Below, piece by piece: positions 36,236 to 44,146 of a stretch of 64,000 nt of DNA (position 1 is its first letter; every line of letters starts with the position of its first letter). A program made the position numbers and the translations under genes. The stretch comes from Phocaeicola fibrisolvens (GTDB lineage Bacteria; Bacteroidota; Bacteroidia; Bacteroidales; Bacteroidaceae). Where the stretch lies: assembly GCF_025567125.1 (NCBI RefSeq), contig NZ_JAOQJI010000006.1, positions 75,336-139,335 of the forward strand, written 5' to 3'. Under the pieces are notes generated by a model. It had not been told where the DNA came from, did no database searches, and saw only the letters and a program-made list of their open reading frames with translations.

Positions 36236-36318
36236 CGCTTTCATACCCAAATACCTCTATCTTTACAGAAGCCAGGCCATGCCTCGGCATAGTCAAAATT
36301 AGAAAACTGCGTTTTCTA

Positions 36319-36350
36319 TTTGCCTCTGCACTCGGCTTTCACTATCTTTG
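36319..36350 (+). promoter_or_regulatory. Promoter of the O-acetylation operon
   Basis: TTTG (36319-36322), 20 bases, TATCTTTG (36343-36350): a full match to the Bacteroides consensus. It shows that the frame's earlier ATG at 36320 is not a start and supports ATG at 36374. Confidence 0.75.
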
Positions 36351-36373
36351 CACTCGATTTTAGAGGAAAATTC

Positions 36374-37750
36374 ATGAAGAATAGATTATTATACACTTTC
36401 CTGTTTACCCTTTTGGTAGTAGCAGGTTTGTTTGCCTTGCATTTCCTGCCGTCTCTCTCTTTCAGAAACAAGCCTTTGAGAAAGGTAGATTTGCTTTCCG
36501 ATATACGTATCAAAAAAGAGGTGATGGAACCGATGGACTCCGATACCTTTGTCTTGCCTCCTCCCGTGAAGCCGGCCTTTGTGGATACCTGCAAGGACGG
36601 CATGGTTTGTATTGAGGAATATGTAGATTCTACCGGACGTGGCATGAGCCATTTTTATGAAGCATTGGGACAGGTCAATGCGATGGACCGCCCGGTGCGT
36701 ATCGCTTATTTCGGGGATTCCTTTATTGAAGCCGATATCTTGACCGGTGATTTGCGTGAAATGCTGCAGAAGCGTTTCGGTGGATGTGGAGTGGGCTATG
36801 TACCAATAACTACCCAGATTGCTGGATTTCGTCCTACCGTTCATCACTCGTTTGGTGGATGGCATAGTCATGCCATTACAGATTCCGTTTATTTCGACCG
36901 TTCCCGTCAGGATATTTCCAATCATTACTTCATCCCTTCGCCGGGGGCGTATGTCACGCTGAAAGGGGAGAAGCGTTTTCTTTCCCGCATCGATACGTGC
37001 GACTTGTCTACCTGCTATTTTCTGGCTTCAGACTCCGTGACGCTGAGTGCTTCGGTAAATGGTGGTCAGAGTCGATTGTTTCCTATAAAAGGAAATGGGG
37101 AGTTGCAGGCCGTATCAGTGGGCGGTCGGATTGGTTCCATACGTTGGAACGTGGAAAAGCTGGATTCGGCTGCTTTGTTCTATGCGGTGACAATGGACCC
37201 GAAGCAGGGAGTGGTAGTGGATAATTTCAGTACTCGCGGCAGTAGCGGACAACAGCTGGGGCATATCCCGATGTCTATCCTCCGCCAATACAACCGGTTG
37301 CGGCCTTACGATTTGATTGTATTGCAATACGGGTTGAACGTGGCTTCGGAAAAGGTGTTAAACTATACATATTACAAGGATGCCATGAAACCTATCGTAG
37401 AACGTTTGAAGGAGGCATTCCCCGAGACTTCAATTCTAATTGTCAGTGTGGGCGACCGGGAATACAAGGATGAGAACGGTGAATTGTGTACCATGCCGGG
37501 AGTGAAACGGTTGATTCGTTACCAGCAGGCCCTGGCGGCAGAGACGCATGTGGCATTTTGGAATATGTTTGAGGCCATGGGAGGAGAAGGCAGCATGGTG
37601 AAGATGGTGGAAAGCAAACCGCAGATGGCCAATTACGATTATACACACATCAATTTCAGGGGAGGAAAGCACATTGCCGGACTTCTGTTTGAGACGTTGA
37701 TGTACGGAAAGGAGCAATATGAAAAACGGAAAGCCTATGAGATGGAATAA
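36374..37750 (+). CDS. SGNH/GDSL-fold periplasmic protein 1 of the MBOAT operon
   Basis: The 458-residue protein has an N-terminal membrane anchor (MKNRLLYTFLFTLLVVAGLF). The SGNH fold has block I IAYFGDSFIEADI (Ser in GDS), a conserved GCGVGYVPITTQ loop, block III-like LIVLQYGLNVAS, and a C-terminal D..H (DYTHINFRGG). Thus Ser, Asp and His of the esterase triad are present. Between blocks I and III lies a beta-rich insertion of about 150 residues (residues roughly 165-300), not typical of the simple hydrolases and resembling the carbohydrate-binding region found in AlgX/PatB-type O-acetyl transferases. With the downstream MBOAT it probably transfers acetyl groups to a periplasmic or surface glycan. 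Acceptor unknown. Confidence 0.85.
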   Translation: MKNRLLYTFLFTLLVVAGLFALHFLPSLSFRNKPLRKVDLLSDIRIKKEVMEPMDSDTFVLPPPVKPAFVDTCKDGMVCIEEYVDSTGRGMSHFYEALGQVNAMDRPVRIAYFGDSFIEADILTGDLREMLQKRFGGCGVGYVPITTQIAGFRPTVHHSFGGWHSHAITDSVYFDRSRQDISNHYFIPSPGAYVTLKGEKRFLSRIDTCDLSTCYFLASDSVTLSASVNGGQSRLFPIKGNGELQAVSVGGRIGSIRWNVEKLDSAALFYAVTMDPKQGVVVDNFSTRGSSGQQLGHIPMSILRQYNRLRPYDLIVLQYGLNVASEKVLNYTYYKDAMKPIVERLKEAFPETSILIVSVGDREYKDENGELCTMPGVKRLIRYQQALAAETHVAFWNMFEAMGGEGSMVKMVESKPQMANYDYTHINFRGGKHIAGLLFETLMYGKEQYEKRKAYEME

Positions 37751-38705
37751 ACTGTGTGTATGGCTAGTGTCATGCTTCTTGTGTCTTTGGGTTACAGAAG
37801 GTGTGGCACAGGATGTAGTACCGGTGAAATCACGCCCTGACCGTCATTCCGGGCATGTGTCCGACAGCAAGGCCATGCAGCAGTTGCTGAAATTTATTCA
37901 GGTAAGCAATCCGATGCCTGCCAGTTTCAGAGAAACAACGGAAAACCGGATTGAAGACCCGACGGGAGAACTCCTTCCTTTTTGGCAGAAACTTTCTGTA
38001 CTCGACCGTCCGCTGCGTATTGTGCACATTGGTGACTCGCACGTGCGGGGACATGTGTTTCCGTATGTGGCCCGCCGGCAACTGGAAGATGATTTCGGAC
38101 GGGAAGCGGTACTGGATATGCAAGTGAATTACCGTACGTCCGGACTGGCGCACGAAACGGGAGCGGCGGGAATCGTTTACCATATACTAGGGGTGAACGG
38201 AGCGACTTATGGTTCTTTCTCCACTCCGGAGAACATACAACAGATTATCGACTTGAAGCCGGACTTGGTGATTCTTTCTTTTGGCACGAACGAGGCACAC
38301 GGTCGTCGTTATTCTTCTACCGAACATATAGCACACATGGATTATCTGCTGGGAGAGTTGAAGAAAGGGTGTCCGCAGGCAGTTTATCTGCTGACCACTC
38401 CACCGGGGGCTTATGTGCGTAACGGTCGGAGGGGAGCTCGGGTAATCAATCCTCGGACAAAACTGGTGGTGAAGACGGAACAGGATTATGCCGCTTCCCG
38501 GAAACTGGCCTTGTGGGACATGTACCACATAGTGGGCGGCGAACGGCGGGCATGCCTGAACTGGAGTGCCGGAAACTATTACCAACGGGACAAGATTCAT
38601 TTCACGCAGGACGGATATATCCTGCAGGGATTACTTTTACACGAAGCGATTATTAAATCATACAACAATTATGTGGAAACTCAACTGGACGGAACTCGGA
38701 ATTGA
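37719..38705 (+). CDS. SGNH/GDSL-fold periplasmic protein 2 of the MBOAT operon
   Basis: The 328-residue protein has a signal sequence (CVWLVSCFLCLWVTEGVAQ). SGNH blocks: RIVHIGDSHVRGH (Ser in GDS), LVILSFGTNEAHG (Asn in GTNE) and DKIHFTQDGY (D..H). All catalytic elements are visible. The start at 37719 overlaps the previous gene by 32 bp and is preceded by AAGGAG six bases away. ATG at 37737 is the alternative. It resembles AlgJ/DltD-like partners that work with MBOAT proteins. Two different SGNH proteins with one MBOAT suggest one for acetyl transfer and one for relay or hydrolysis; that division is inference. Confidence 0.85.
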   Translation: MKNGKPMRWNKLCVWLVSCFLCLWVTEGVAQDVVPVKSRPDRHSGHVSDSKAMQQLLKFIQVSNPMPASFRETTENRIEDPTGELLPFWQKLSVLDRPLRIVHIGDSHVRGHVFPYVARRQLEDDFGREAVLDMQVNYRTSGLAHETGAAGIVYHILGVNGATYGSFSTPENIQQIIDLKPDLVILSFGTNEAHGRRYSSTEHIAHMDYLLGELKKGCPQAVYLLTTPPGAYVRNGRRGARVINPRTKLVVKTEQDYAASRKLALWDMYHIVGGERRACLNWSAGNYYQRDKIHFTQDGYILQGLLLHEAIIKSYNNYVETQLDGTRN

Positions 38706-40173
38706 CTGGGATAGATTGAAGGATGTGCTGACGTATGATTCCACGCAGCCCATGATTTTCAGCAGCGGACTGTTTCTTTTCCTTTTCTTAGGATTCAGTC
38801 TGGTCTATCTTCTCTTGCAGAAGAAGACCACGGCACGCCTGCTGTTTGTCACTTTGTTTTCGTATTACTTCTATTATAAAAGCAGCGGTTTCTACTTTTT
38901 CCTGCTGGGTATTGTCACGGTGTCCGATTTCCTGCTGGCCCGCAGGATGGAGGTCACGCTGTCGGCATGGAAACGGAAAATGCTGGTGGTGTGCAGCTTG
39001 TGTATCAACCTTGGGTTGCTCTGCTATTTTAAGTACACGAACTTTTTCTATGAGATGCTGGCGCCTCTGTGGAACGGACAGTTCCAGCCGCTCGACATCT
39101 TCTTGCCGGTAGGCATTTCGTTTTTTACCTTCCAGTCGCTGAGCTATACCATCGATGTGTATCGCCGGGATTTGAAGCCGTTGTCGAACCTGCTGGACTA
39201 TGCGTTTTATGTGTCTTTCTTTCCGCAGCTGGTAGCCGGACCGATTGTGCGTGCCCGCGATTTCATTTCACAAATTCGGCAACCGCTTTTCGTTTCGTCG
39301 GAGATGTTCGGACAGGGGATTTTCTTTATCGTGAGTGGCCTGTTCAAGAAGGCGGTCATTTCGGACTACATCAGTGTGAACTTTGTGGAACGTATATTTG
39401 ATAATCCGGGATTGTATTCGGGACTGGAAAACCTGTTTGGGGTTTACGGGTATGCGCTGCAGATTTATTGTGACTTCTCGGGGTATAGCGACATGGCTAT
39501 CGGTATTGCCTTGCTGTTGGGATTCCGTTTTCCGCTCAACTTCAACTCGCCTTACAAGGCGGACAGTGTGACCGATTTCTGGCATCGCTGGCACATCTCC
39601 TTGTCTACCTGGTTGCGCGACTACCTTTATATCTCTCTGGGAGGTAACCGGAAGGGAAAGATTCGTACCTACATCAACCTGATATTGACCATGCTGCTGG
39701 GAGGACTCTGGCATGGAGCTTCGTGGAACTTTGTGGTGTGGGGTGGATTGCACGGGGTGGCACTGGCCTTGCATAAGTTCTTCCGCAGTCTGCTGGGGCG
39801 TCCCAAGCAGTACCGTAGTCAGGGCCTGCGGAAATTCTTTGCCGTGGTGCTGACTTTCCATTTCGTGTGCTTCTGCTGGATTTTCTTCCGCAATGCCACG
39901 TTTGAAGCTTCTGTTACCATGATCCGGCAGATATTTACAGCTTTCCATCCGGAATTGCTGGAGCAGCTTCTGACGGGTTACTGGAAAGTTTTTGTGCTGA
40001 TGGGAGTTGGTTTTCTGCTCCATTTCTGTCCTGATAGCTGGCAGAACTCCTGCAGTCGCGGCATGGTACGCCTGCCGTTGGTGGCACAGGCCTTGGTGAT
40101 GATTGCTTTGATTTACTTGGTGATTCAGGTGAAAAGCAGCGATATCCAGCCCTTTATCTACTTCCAGTTCTAA
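38671..40173 (+). CDS. MBOAT-family O-acyltransferase (AlgI/PatA type)
   Basis: The 500-residue polytopic membrane protein (10 or more helices) moves acetyl groups across the inner membrane for glycan O-acetylation. Family motifs are FPQLVAGPIVRARDF, YCDFSGYSDMAIGIALLLGF, DFWHRWHISLSTWLRDYLYI and LLGGLWHGASWNF, where the conserved histidine is thought to be catalytic. The ATG at 38671 gives the usual length and overlaps the second SGNH gene by 35 bp; longer starts would run through that gene. Together the three overlapping genes form one translationally coupled operon. The target could be peptidoglycan, capsule or exopolysaccharide. No glycosyltransferases are adjacent to decide. Confidence 0.93.
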   Translation: MWKLNWTELGIDWDRLKDVLTYDSTQPMIFSSGLFLFLFLGFSLVYLLLQKKTTARLLFVTLFSYYFYYKSSGFYFFLLGIVTVSDFLLARRMEVTLSAWKRKMLVVCSLCINLGLLCYFKYTNFFYEMLAPLWNGQFQPLDIFLPVGISFFTFQSLSYTIDVYRRDLKPLSNLLDYAFYVSFFPQLVAGPIVRARDFISQIRQPLFVSSEMFGQGIFFIVSGLFKKAVISDYISVNFVERIFDNPGLYSGLENLFGVYGYALQIYCDFSGYSDMAIGIALLLGFRFPLNFNSPYKADSVTDFWHRWHISLSTWLRDYLYISLGGNRKGKIRTYINLILTMLLGGLWHGASWNFVVWGGLHGVALALHKFFRSLLGRPKQYRSQGLRKFFAVVLTFHFVCFCWIFFRNATFEASVTMIRQIFTAFHPELLEQLLTGYWKVFVLMGVGFLLHFCPDSWQNSCSRGMVRLPLVAQALVMIALIYLVIQVKSSDIQPFIYFQF

Positions 40174-40268
40174 AGAGGTGGCTTCCTGAGCGTGAGTGAG
40201 ATGCAACTATTTTGAGAAAGAAAGACTATTTTTTCCTGAAAAAATTAGGAGAAAAGGGGGAATAATTG

Positions 40269-40276
40269 TATTTTTG
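40269..40276 (+). promoter_or_regulatory. -7 element upstream of tRNA-Arg
   Basis: TATTTTTG matches TAnnTTTG and lies 60 bp before the tRNA. The -33 box is not evident. The stretch 40174-40336 contains no gene. Confidence 0.45.
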
Positions 40277-40336
40277 TCACGCTTTCGAAATATCCTTTTG
40301 GATGGAGGACATTGGAAAGTGTGTTTATTGGTATTT

Positions 40337-40408
40337 GCGCCCGTAGTTCAATGGATAGAATAAAGGATTCCGGTTCCTTCGATTGGGGTTCGACTCCCCA
40401 CGGGCGTA
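40337..40408 (+). tRNA. tRNA-Arg (CCG)
   Basis: The acceptor arms GCGCCCG and CGGGCGT pair with a G-U first pair, and the discriminator is A. The anticodon loop TTCCGGT is flanked by AAGGA/TCCTT, giving CCG, and the T arm is GGGGTTCGACTCCCC. CCA is not encoded. A terminator follows. Confidence 0.95.
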
Positions 40409-40414
40409 CATGAT

Positions 40415-40456
40415 AGCTTATTAGACTGAGAATGAACGGTTTAATAAGCTCTTTTT
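40415..40456 (+). terminator. Terminator of tRNA-Arg
   Basis: AGCTTATTA pairs with TAATAAGCT across an 18-base loop, followed by CTTTTT. Confidence 0.75.
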
Positions 40457-40502
40457 GTTTGTAAATGCATGCCTTTTGAAAATCGTTTTGAGGGGGTGGA
40501 GA

Positions 40503-40634
40503 AAACGCTTCGACGTTTTACTCCAAACGCTTCGACGTTTTGTCTAAAACGTAAAGGCGTTTTACTTCAAACGCTTAGGCGTTTAAGGAGAAACGTCGAA
40601 GCGTTTTCCGGCAAGTGCAAAGGCGTTTTCGAAA
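40503..40634. repeat. Tandem array of 22-bp dyad repeats (6 units)
   Basis: Units begin at 40503, 40525, 40547, 40569, 40591 and 40613, an exact 22-bp period. Cores are AAACGCTTCGACGTTT twice, AAACGTAAAGGCGTTT, AAACGCTTAGGCGTTT, AAACGTCGAAGCGTTT and a decayed last unit (AAGTGCAAAGGCGTTT). The spacer is 6 variable bases. The fifth unit has the reverse-complement centre of the first two. The same consensus and period occur at 11308-11412, 29 kb away. The array lies between tRNA-Arg and cutC, ending 36 bp before the cutC start. No other promoter element was seen there. Confidence 0.92.
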
Positions 40635-40669
40635 GGTGAAAAAAATCACTCTTTAAAGTTGACTGAACG

Positions 40670-41419
40670 ATGAAAAACTACATGTTCGAAATTTGTGCGA
40701 ACTCCGCAGAGAGTTGCGTGGCTGCCCAGCAGGGAGGTGCCCATCGGGTTGAATTGTGTGCCGGCATGCCGGAAGGGGGAACCACTCCGTCCATCGGCGA
40801 AATCAAGGTGGCTCGGAAATTGATTGATATCCGTCTGCATGTCATTATCCGTCCGCGCGGGGGAGATTTTCTGTACACTCCTTCGGAACTCGACATCATG
40901 GAAGAGGACATTCAGGCTGCCCGTCAGGCCGGAGCCGACGGAGTGGTGTTCGGCTGTCTGACTCCGGAAGGAGAGCTCGACAAGCCGGCCATGCAGCGAT
41001 TGATGAAGGCTGCCCAGGGACTCTCGGTCACTTTTCATCGGGCATTTGATTATGTGAAGTCTCCTGCTAAGGCATTGGAGGAACTGATTGATATGGGAGT
41101 GAACCGTGTGCTGACTTCCGGACAGATGCCCACTGCAATAGAAGGGGCTGCGTTGCTGGCAGAACTGGTGAAGCAAGCAGGCGACCGTATCATTATTATG
41201 CCGGGATGCGGAGTGAATGAACACAATATCGCGGAATTGGCCCGGGTGACGGGTGCCAGTGAGTTTCATTTCTCGGCCCGTGAACAAAAAGAAAGCCGGA
41301 TGCTTCTTCGCAATCCGGCTTTGTCGATGGGAGGTACGGATATGGATGAATACGCTCATCCGGTCACGACCCCCGAAAAAGTTCGTCGTACCATCGCGGC
41401 GCTTACAGCCCGTGGATGA
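40670..41419 (+). CDS. cutC: CutC family protein
   Basis: The 249-residue TIM-barrel protein matches the family length. Motifs are FEICANSAESCVAAQQGGAH, RVELCAGMPEGGTTPS, HVIIRPRGGDFLYT, GADGVVFGCLTPEG, VTFHRAFDYV and IIMPGCGVNEHNI. CutC was named for copper homeostasis, and conserved His/Cys residues are proposed to bind Cu(I), but its physiological role is uncertain. Its last 17 bp overlap the end of the convergent transglutaminase-like gene. The upstream 22-bp array occupies the region where its promoter should lie. Confidence 0.94.
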   Translation: MKNYMFEICANSAESCVAAQQGGAHRVELCAGMPEGGTTPSIGEIKVARKLIDIRLHVIIRPRGGDFLYTPSELDIMEEDIQAARQAGADGVVFGCLTPEGELDKPAMQRLMKAAQGLSVTFHRAFDYVKSPAKALEELIDMGVNRVLTSGQMPTAIEGAALLAELVKQAGDRIIIMPGCGVNEHNIAELARVTGASEFHFSAREQKESRMLLRNPALSMGGTDMDEYAHPVTTPEKVRRTIAALTARG

Positions 41420-44033
41420 CGTGGAGCAGTTGCTCGCCCATGCCGATGGTGTATCCGTGTGACTCGAAGACCACGCGGTTGAACGTATCGCCCAGGATAA
41501 TCACCGGCAGGGTGGGCTTGTTGCCCAGTTTCATGTTTTCGGCTATCATCTTGAGGATGCTTCCGTCCTTGTCGATTCCAAATACCACGTTCGATGGCAG
41601 GTTGGGGAACTCTTTGCGGTCGAATTTCCGGTAGGCCGCTTCGTCGGTAAAGAGCAATACAATCGTACGTCCCCATTTTTCAAATTCCGCTTTCTTGATT
41701 TCGATGTCTTTCAAGGCATGGTTGGTAGGTTCCTGTCCTACTCCCAGTACGCCGACAATGTAATAACCGCGGCCTGTGGTGCTGAGGATGGATACCTGTT
41801 CTCCGTTGTCCGGACGGGTGTACAACGCTTCTGAATTGAAGTTGCCGATGACACGTACTTCCTCCGTATTGTTGCGCATGCAGAGCGGAGTGACCGTGGT
41901 CTTGCCTTCTTCTACCGTAAAGAAAGAAACCTGGCTCAATACGCTTCCGTTGGCCATACGGCTGCCGGTTACCAGCATGTAATAACCCGTCGACATTTGG
42001 CTTCCGTTTTTCAGCAGGGAAGCCCAGCTGGCATCTTCCGGATGGTTCTGTAGCTGGAAAATGCCGTTGTCGTACTTCGACAAGGTGAAGTGGGTGTAAT
42101 ATTTCGGGTTGTCCAGTCGGGGAATCGGCTCGTAGGTGGCCTTCAGTATACCTTCCGACAAGTTGCCTCCTTCCGATTTTTCAAAGTCCACCAGCACCGG
42201 ATTGCCGTTCAGACGGTAGCAGATGTTGCCGTTCACTTCATCCTTCCAAGCAGGAATGCCCAGACTGCGGGCAGCTGCTACAAAGAAAATGTCTCTGGAC
42301 TGGGAGTCGGTCACCCGGCTGCGCCATACCCCTTCCGGTGAGGTGGTTGTAAACAAGGTGCTCAGGTCATTGCGGATGGTCAGGCTGTCCTTACACCATT
42401 TTACCAGCACTTGTGGGTCGGCTTTGATTTGGGATGCCAGTTCGGTAGGGAATGCCTTCTGCAAGTAACTCCGGTAAGGTGTCAGCATTTCGCTGGCAAT
42501 ACGCGGGGCCAGCACTTCTTGTATGTCTGCAGTGGTATCCGTGCCATAGAGATGGTCTTCCAGGATGGAGCAAGGCGTATCGCGTAAGTCTTTCTCGGCC
42601 AGTGTGCCCAGCAGTTCCAGTGCCCGTGTGCCCTGTCCTTTTTCTACGGCATGTGAAAGGAACTGCATGATGTCGGCATAGTTGCCTCTGGATTTCACGA
42701 TGAAATCGCTGGTCCGTGTTTCGTCCAGTTTCTGTTTTTGGGCAAATGCTTTGGCCTTTTCTTCTGTCGGGAAGCTGGCCACGTAGGCATTGCGGATAGA
42801 ATCTTCCTGGGCCATACGCAGGGTATTTTCCTTGCGTTGGGCCTCGGTCACCTCCGGCAGGTTGGCCTTTTCGGCAGGCGGTACGATGTGCAGGGTATCG
42901 GCAAACACGTCACCCGGACGGTGGGAGAGGGTAAGGGTCACTTCTTTTTCCTTGCCGAAAGAAACTTTTTTCAGTCCGAAACGTTGGTTGGAAGAAGCAT
43001 ATACCAGCATGTCGCCCAGTCCGGCAGAAAGCGAGGCTTTGCCTTGCGCGTCAGTCGTTTTGTTGGCTACGGTGAAGAACTCAGCGTAATTATAAATCTT
43101 GAACTCTACATGGGCACCTTCCACAGCCTTTCCCAATGAATCGACCACGGTGACGGTGACCGGCGCACTCTGCGCATAATTGTCGATGATGTTGATTTCG
43201 GTGTAGTTGGCCGTGGTTTTCATCACTTCTTCCGGTCCGTCGTATGCACCGAATACCTTGGTATGCATCAGCATGCCGCGGCTGGCCGGAGCGTTGAACC
43301 ATCCCAGATTCAGCACAGGTTCCGGTTCGCAGGCGCCGAGGAAGTACCATTTTCCGTCCACCCAGGCTTCCACCCAAGCATGGTTGTCGTCGGTATGTGC
43401 CCAGCGCGGTGTGTAGACCTGGCGGGCCGGAATACCTACGGCACGCAGGGCAGCTACCAGGAAGGTGGATTCTTCTCCGCAACGTCCGTAAGCCGTTTTT
43501 ACGGTAGCCAGCGGAGCGCTGGTACGGCTGTCGGTCGGGGTGTAGACCACTTTTTCATGACACCAGTGGTTTACTTCCAGCACCGCATCGTACATGGACA
43601 ATTTTTCTATGCGGGGCATCAGTTCCTGGCGGAATACTTCGCGCGAATTATCCAGGTTTTCGTTGTTGACCCGTATGGGAAGCACAAAATGGCGGAAGAT
43701 TAAATCAGGAATCTGAGTACCCCAAGAAGTTTGTTTGCGGTCCTGAAGTGTCAGACGTACATTTTTCAGGTAGAATTCGCCGGAGTAGTCGGCAATATCG
43801 CCCGGAGTCATGTAGGCATACAGGAACATCATGGCTTCTCGTTCTTCTTGTGTCATTTCCTCATTGAAAACCTCAAAGAGATTACCTCGGGTAAGAATTT
43901 CTTTTTTCTGGTTAAAGTCTGTTTCTACTTTTTGGCGGTAGTCAGTTTCTTTCAAAAAATGGTCGGAAGAGGTACAGGCCGGGAAAAGGCAACTGAGCCA
44001 GAGTCCTAGAATGGGAATAACTAATTTTTTCAT
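41403..44033 (-). CDS. Transglutaminase-like lipoprotein with degenerate repeat and thioredoxin-like C-terminus
   Basis: The start at 44033 gives a lipoprotein signal (lipobox LFPAC, then TSSDHF); the frame's earlier ATG at 44072 would lose it. The protein has 876 residues. The transglutaminase core is at about 150-240: GRCGEESTFLVAAL with the catalytic Cys, DDNHAWVEAWV with His, and GACEPEP. A CNA-B/transthyretin-like module follows near 270-350 (TVTVVDSLGKAVEGAHVEFK). A second transglutaminase-like segment near 590-650 (SRDIFFVAAARSLGIPAWKD) lacks the Cys and His. The last 140 residues resemble a thioredoxin fold (GRTIVLLFTDEAAYRKFDRK, TLPVIILGD) without CxxC. Periplasmic or surface peptidase/cross-linker role is possible; substrate unknown. 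Confidence 0.88.
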   Translation of the reverse strand: MKKLVIPILGLWLSCLFPACTSSDHFLKETDYRQKVETDFNQKKEILTRGNLFEVFNEEMTQEEREAMMFLYAYMTPGDIADYSGEFYLKNVRLTLQDRKQTSWGTQIPDLIFRHFVLPIRVNNENLDNSREVFRQELMPRIEKLSMYDAVLEVNHWCHEKVVYTPTDSRTSAPLATVKTAYGRCGEESTFLVAALRAVGIPARQVYTPRWAHTDDNHAWVEAWVDGKWYFLGACEPEPVLNLGWFNAPASRGMLMHTKVFGAYDGPEEVMKTTANYTEINIIDNYAQSAPVTVTVVDSLGKAVEGAHVEFKIYNYAEFFTVANKTTDAQGKASLSAGLGDMLVYASSNQRFGLKKVSFGKEKEVTLTLSHRPGDVFADTLHIVPPAEKANLPEVTEAQRKENTLRMAQEDSIRNAYVASFPTEEKAKAFAQKQKLDETRTSDFIVKSRGNYADIMQFLSHAVEKGQGTRALELLGTLAEKDLRDTPCSILEDHLYGTDTTADIQEVLAPRIASEMLTPYRSYLQKAFPTELASQIKADPQVLVKWCKDSLTIRNDLSTLFTTTSPEGVWRSRVTDSQSRDIFFVAAARSLGIPAWKDEVNGNICYRLNGNPVLVDFEKSEGGNLSEGILKATYEPIPRLDNPKYYTHFTLSKYDNGIFQLQNHPEDASWASLLKNGSQMSTGYYMLVTGSRMANGSVLSQVSFFTVEEGKTTVTPLCMRNNTEEVRVIGNFNSEALYTRPDNGEQVSILSTTGRGYYIVGVLGVGQEPTNHALKDIEIKKAEFEKWGRTIVLLFTDEAAYRKFDRKEFPNLPSNVVFGIDKDGSILKMIAENMKLGNKPTLPVIILGDTFNRVVFESHGYTIGMGEQLLHVIHGL

Positions 44034-44063
44034 GTAATATAAGGTATAAGTGGCGGATAAAAG

Positions 44064-44123
44064 AAAAGACACGGAAACGGGAGTTCTCTTCGGGAAGAGA
44101 AGTCTTTCGTTTCTGTGTCTTTT
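44064..44123 (-). terminator. Terminator of the nagB operon
   Basis: AAAAGACACGGAAACG (44064-44079) pairs with CGTTTCTGTGTCTTTT (44108-44123) with one mismatch, around an inner GAGTTCTCTTCGGGAAGAGA hairpin. On the minus strand it is followed by a T-rich tail. It sits between the NagB-like/PIG-L gene and the transglutaminase-like gene. Confidence 0.8.
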
Positions 44124-44146
44124 ATAAGGGATAATATGAATGCTTC

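Noticed and set aside
36236..36318. Terminator after the TetR gene
   Set aside because: GGCCATGCCTCGGCATAG can form only a short stem without a T run, too weak to call.
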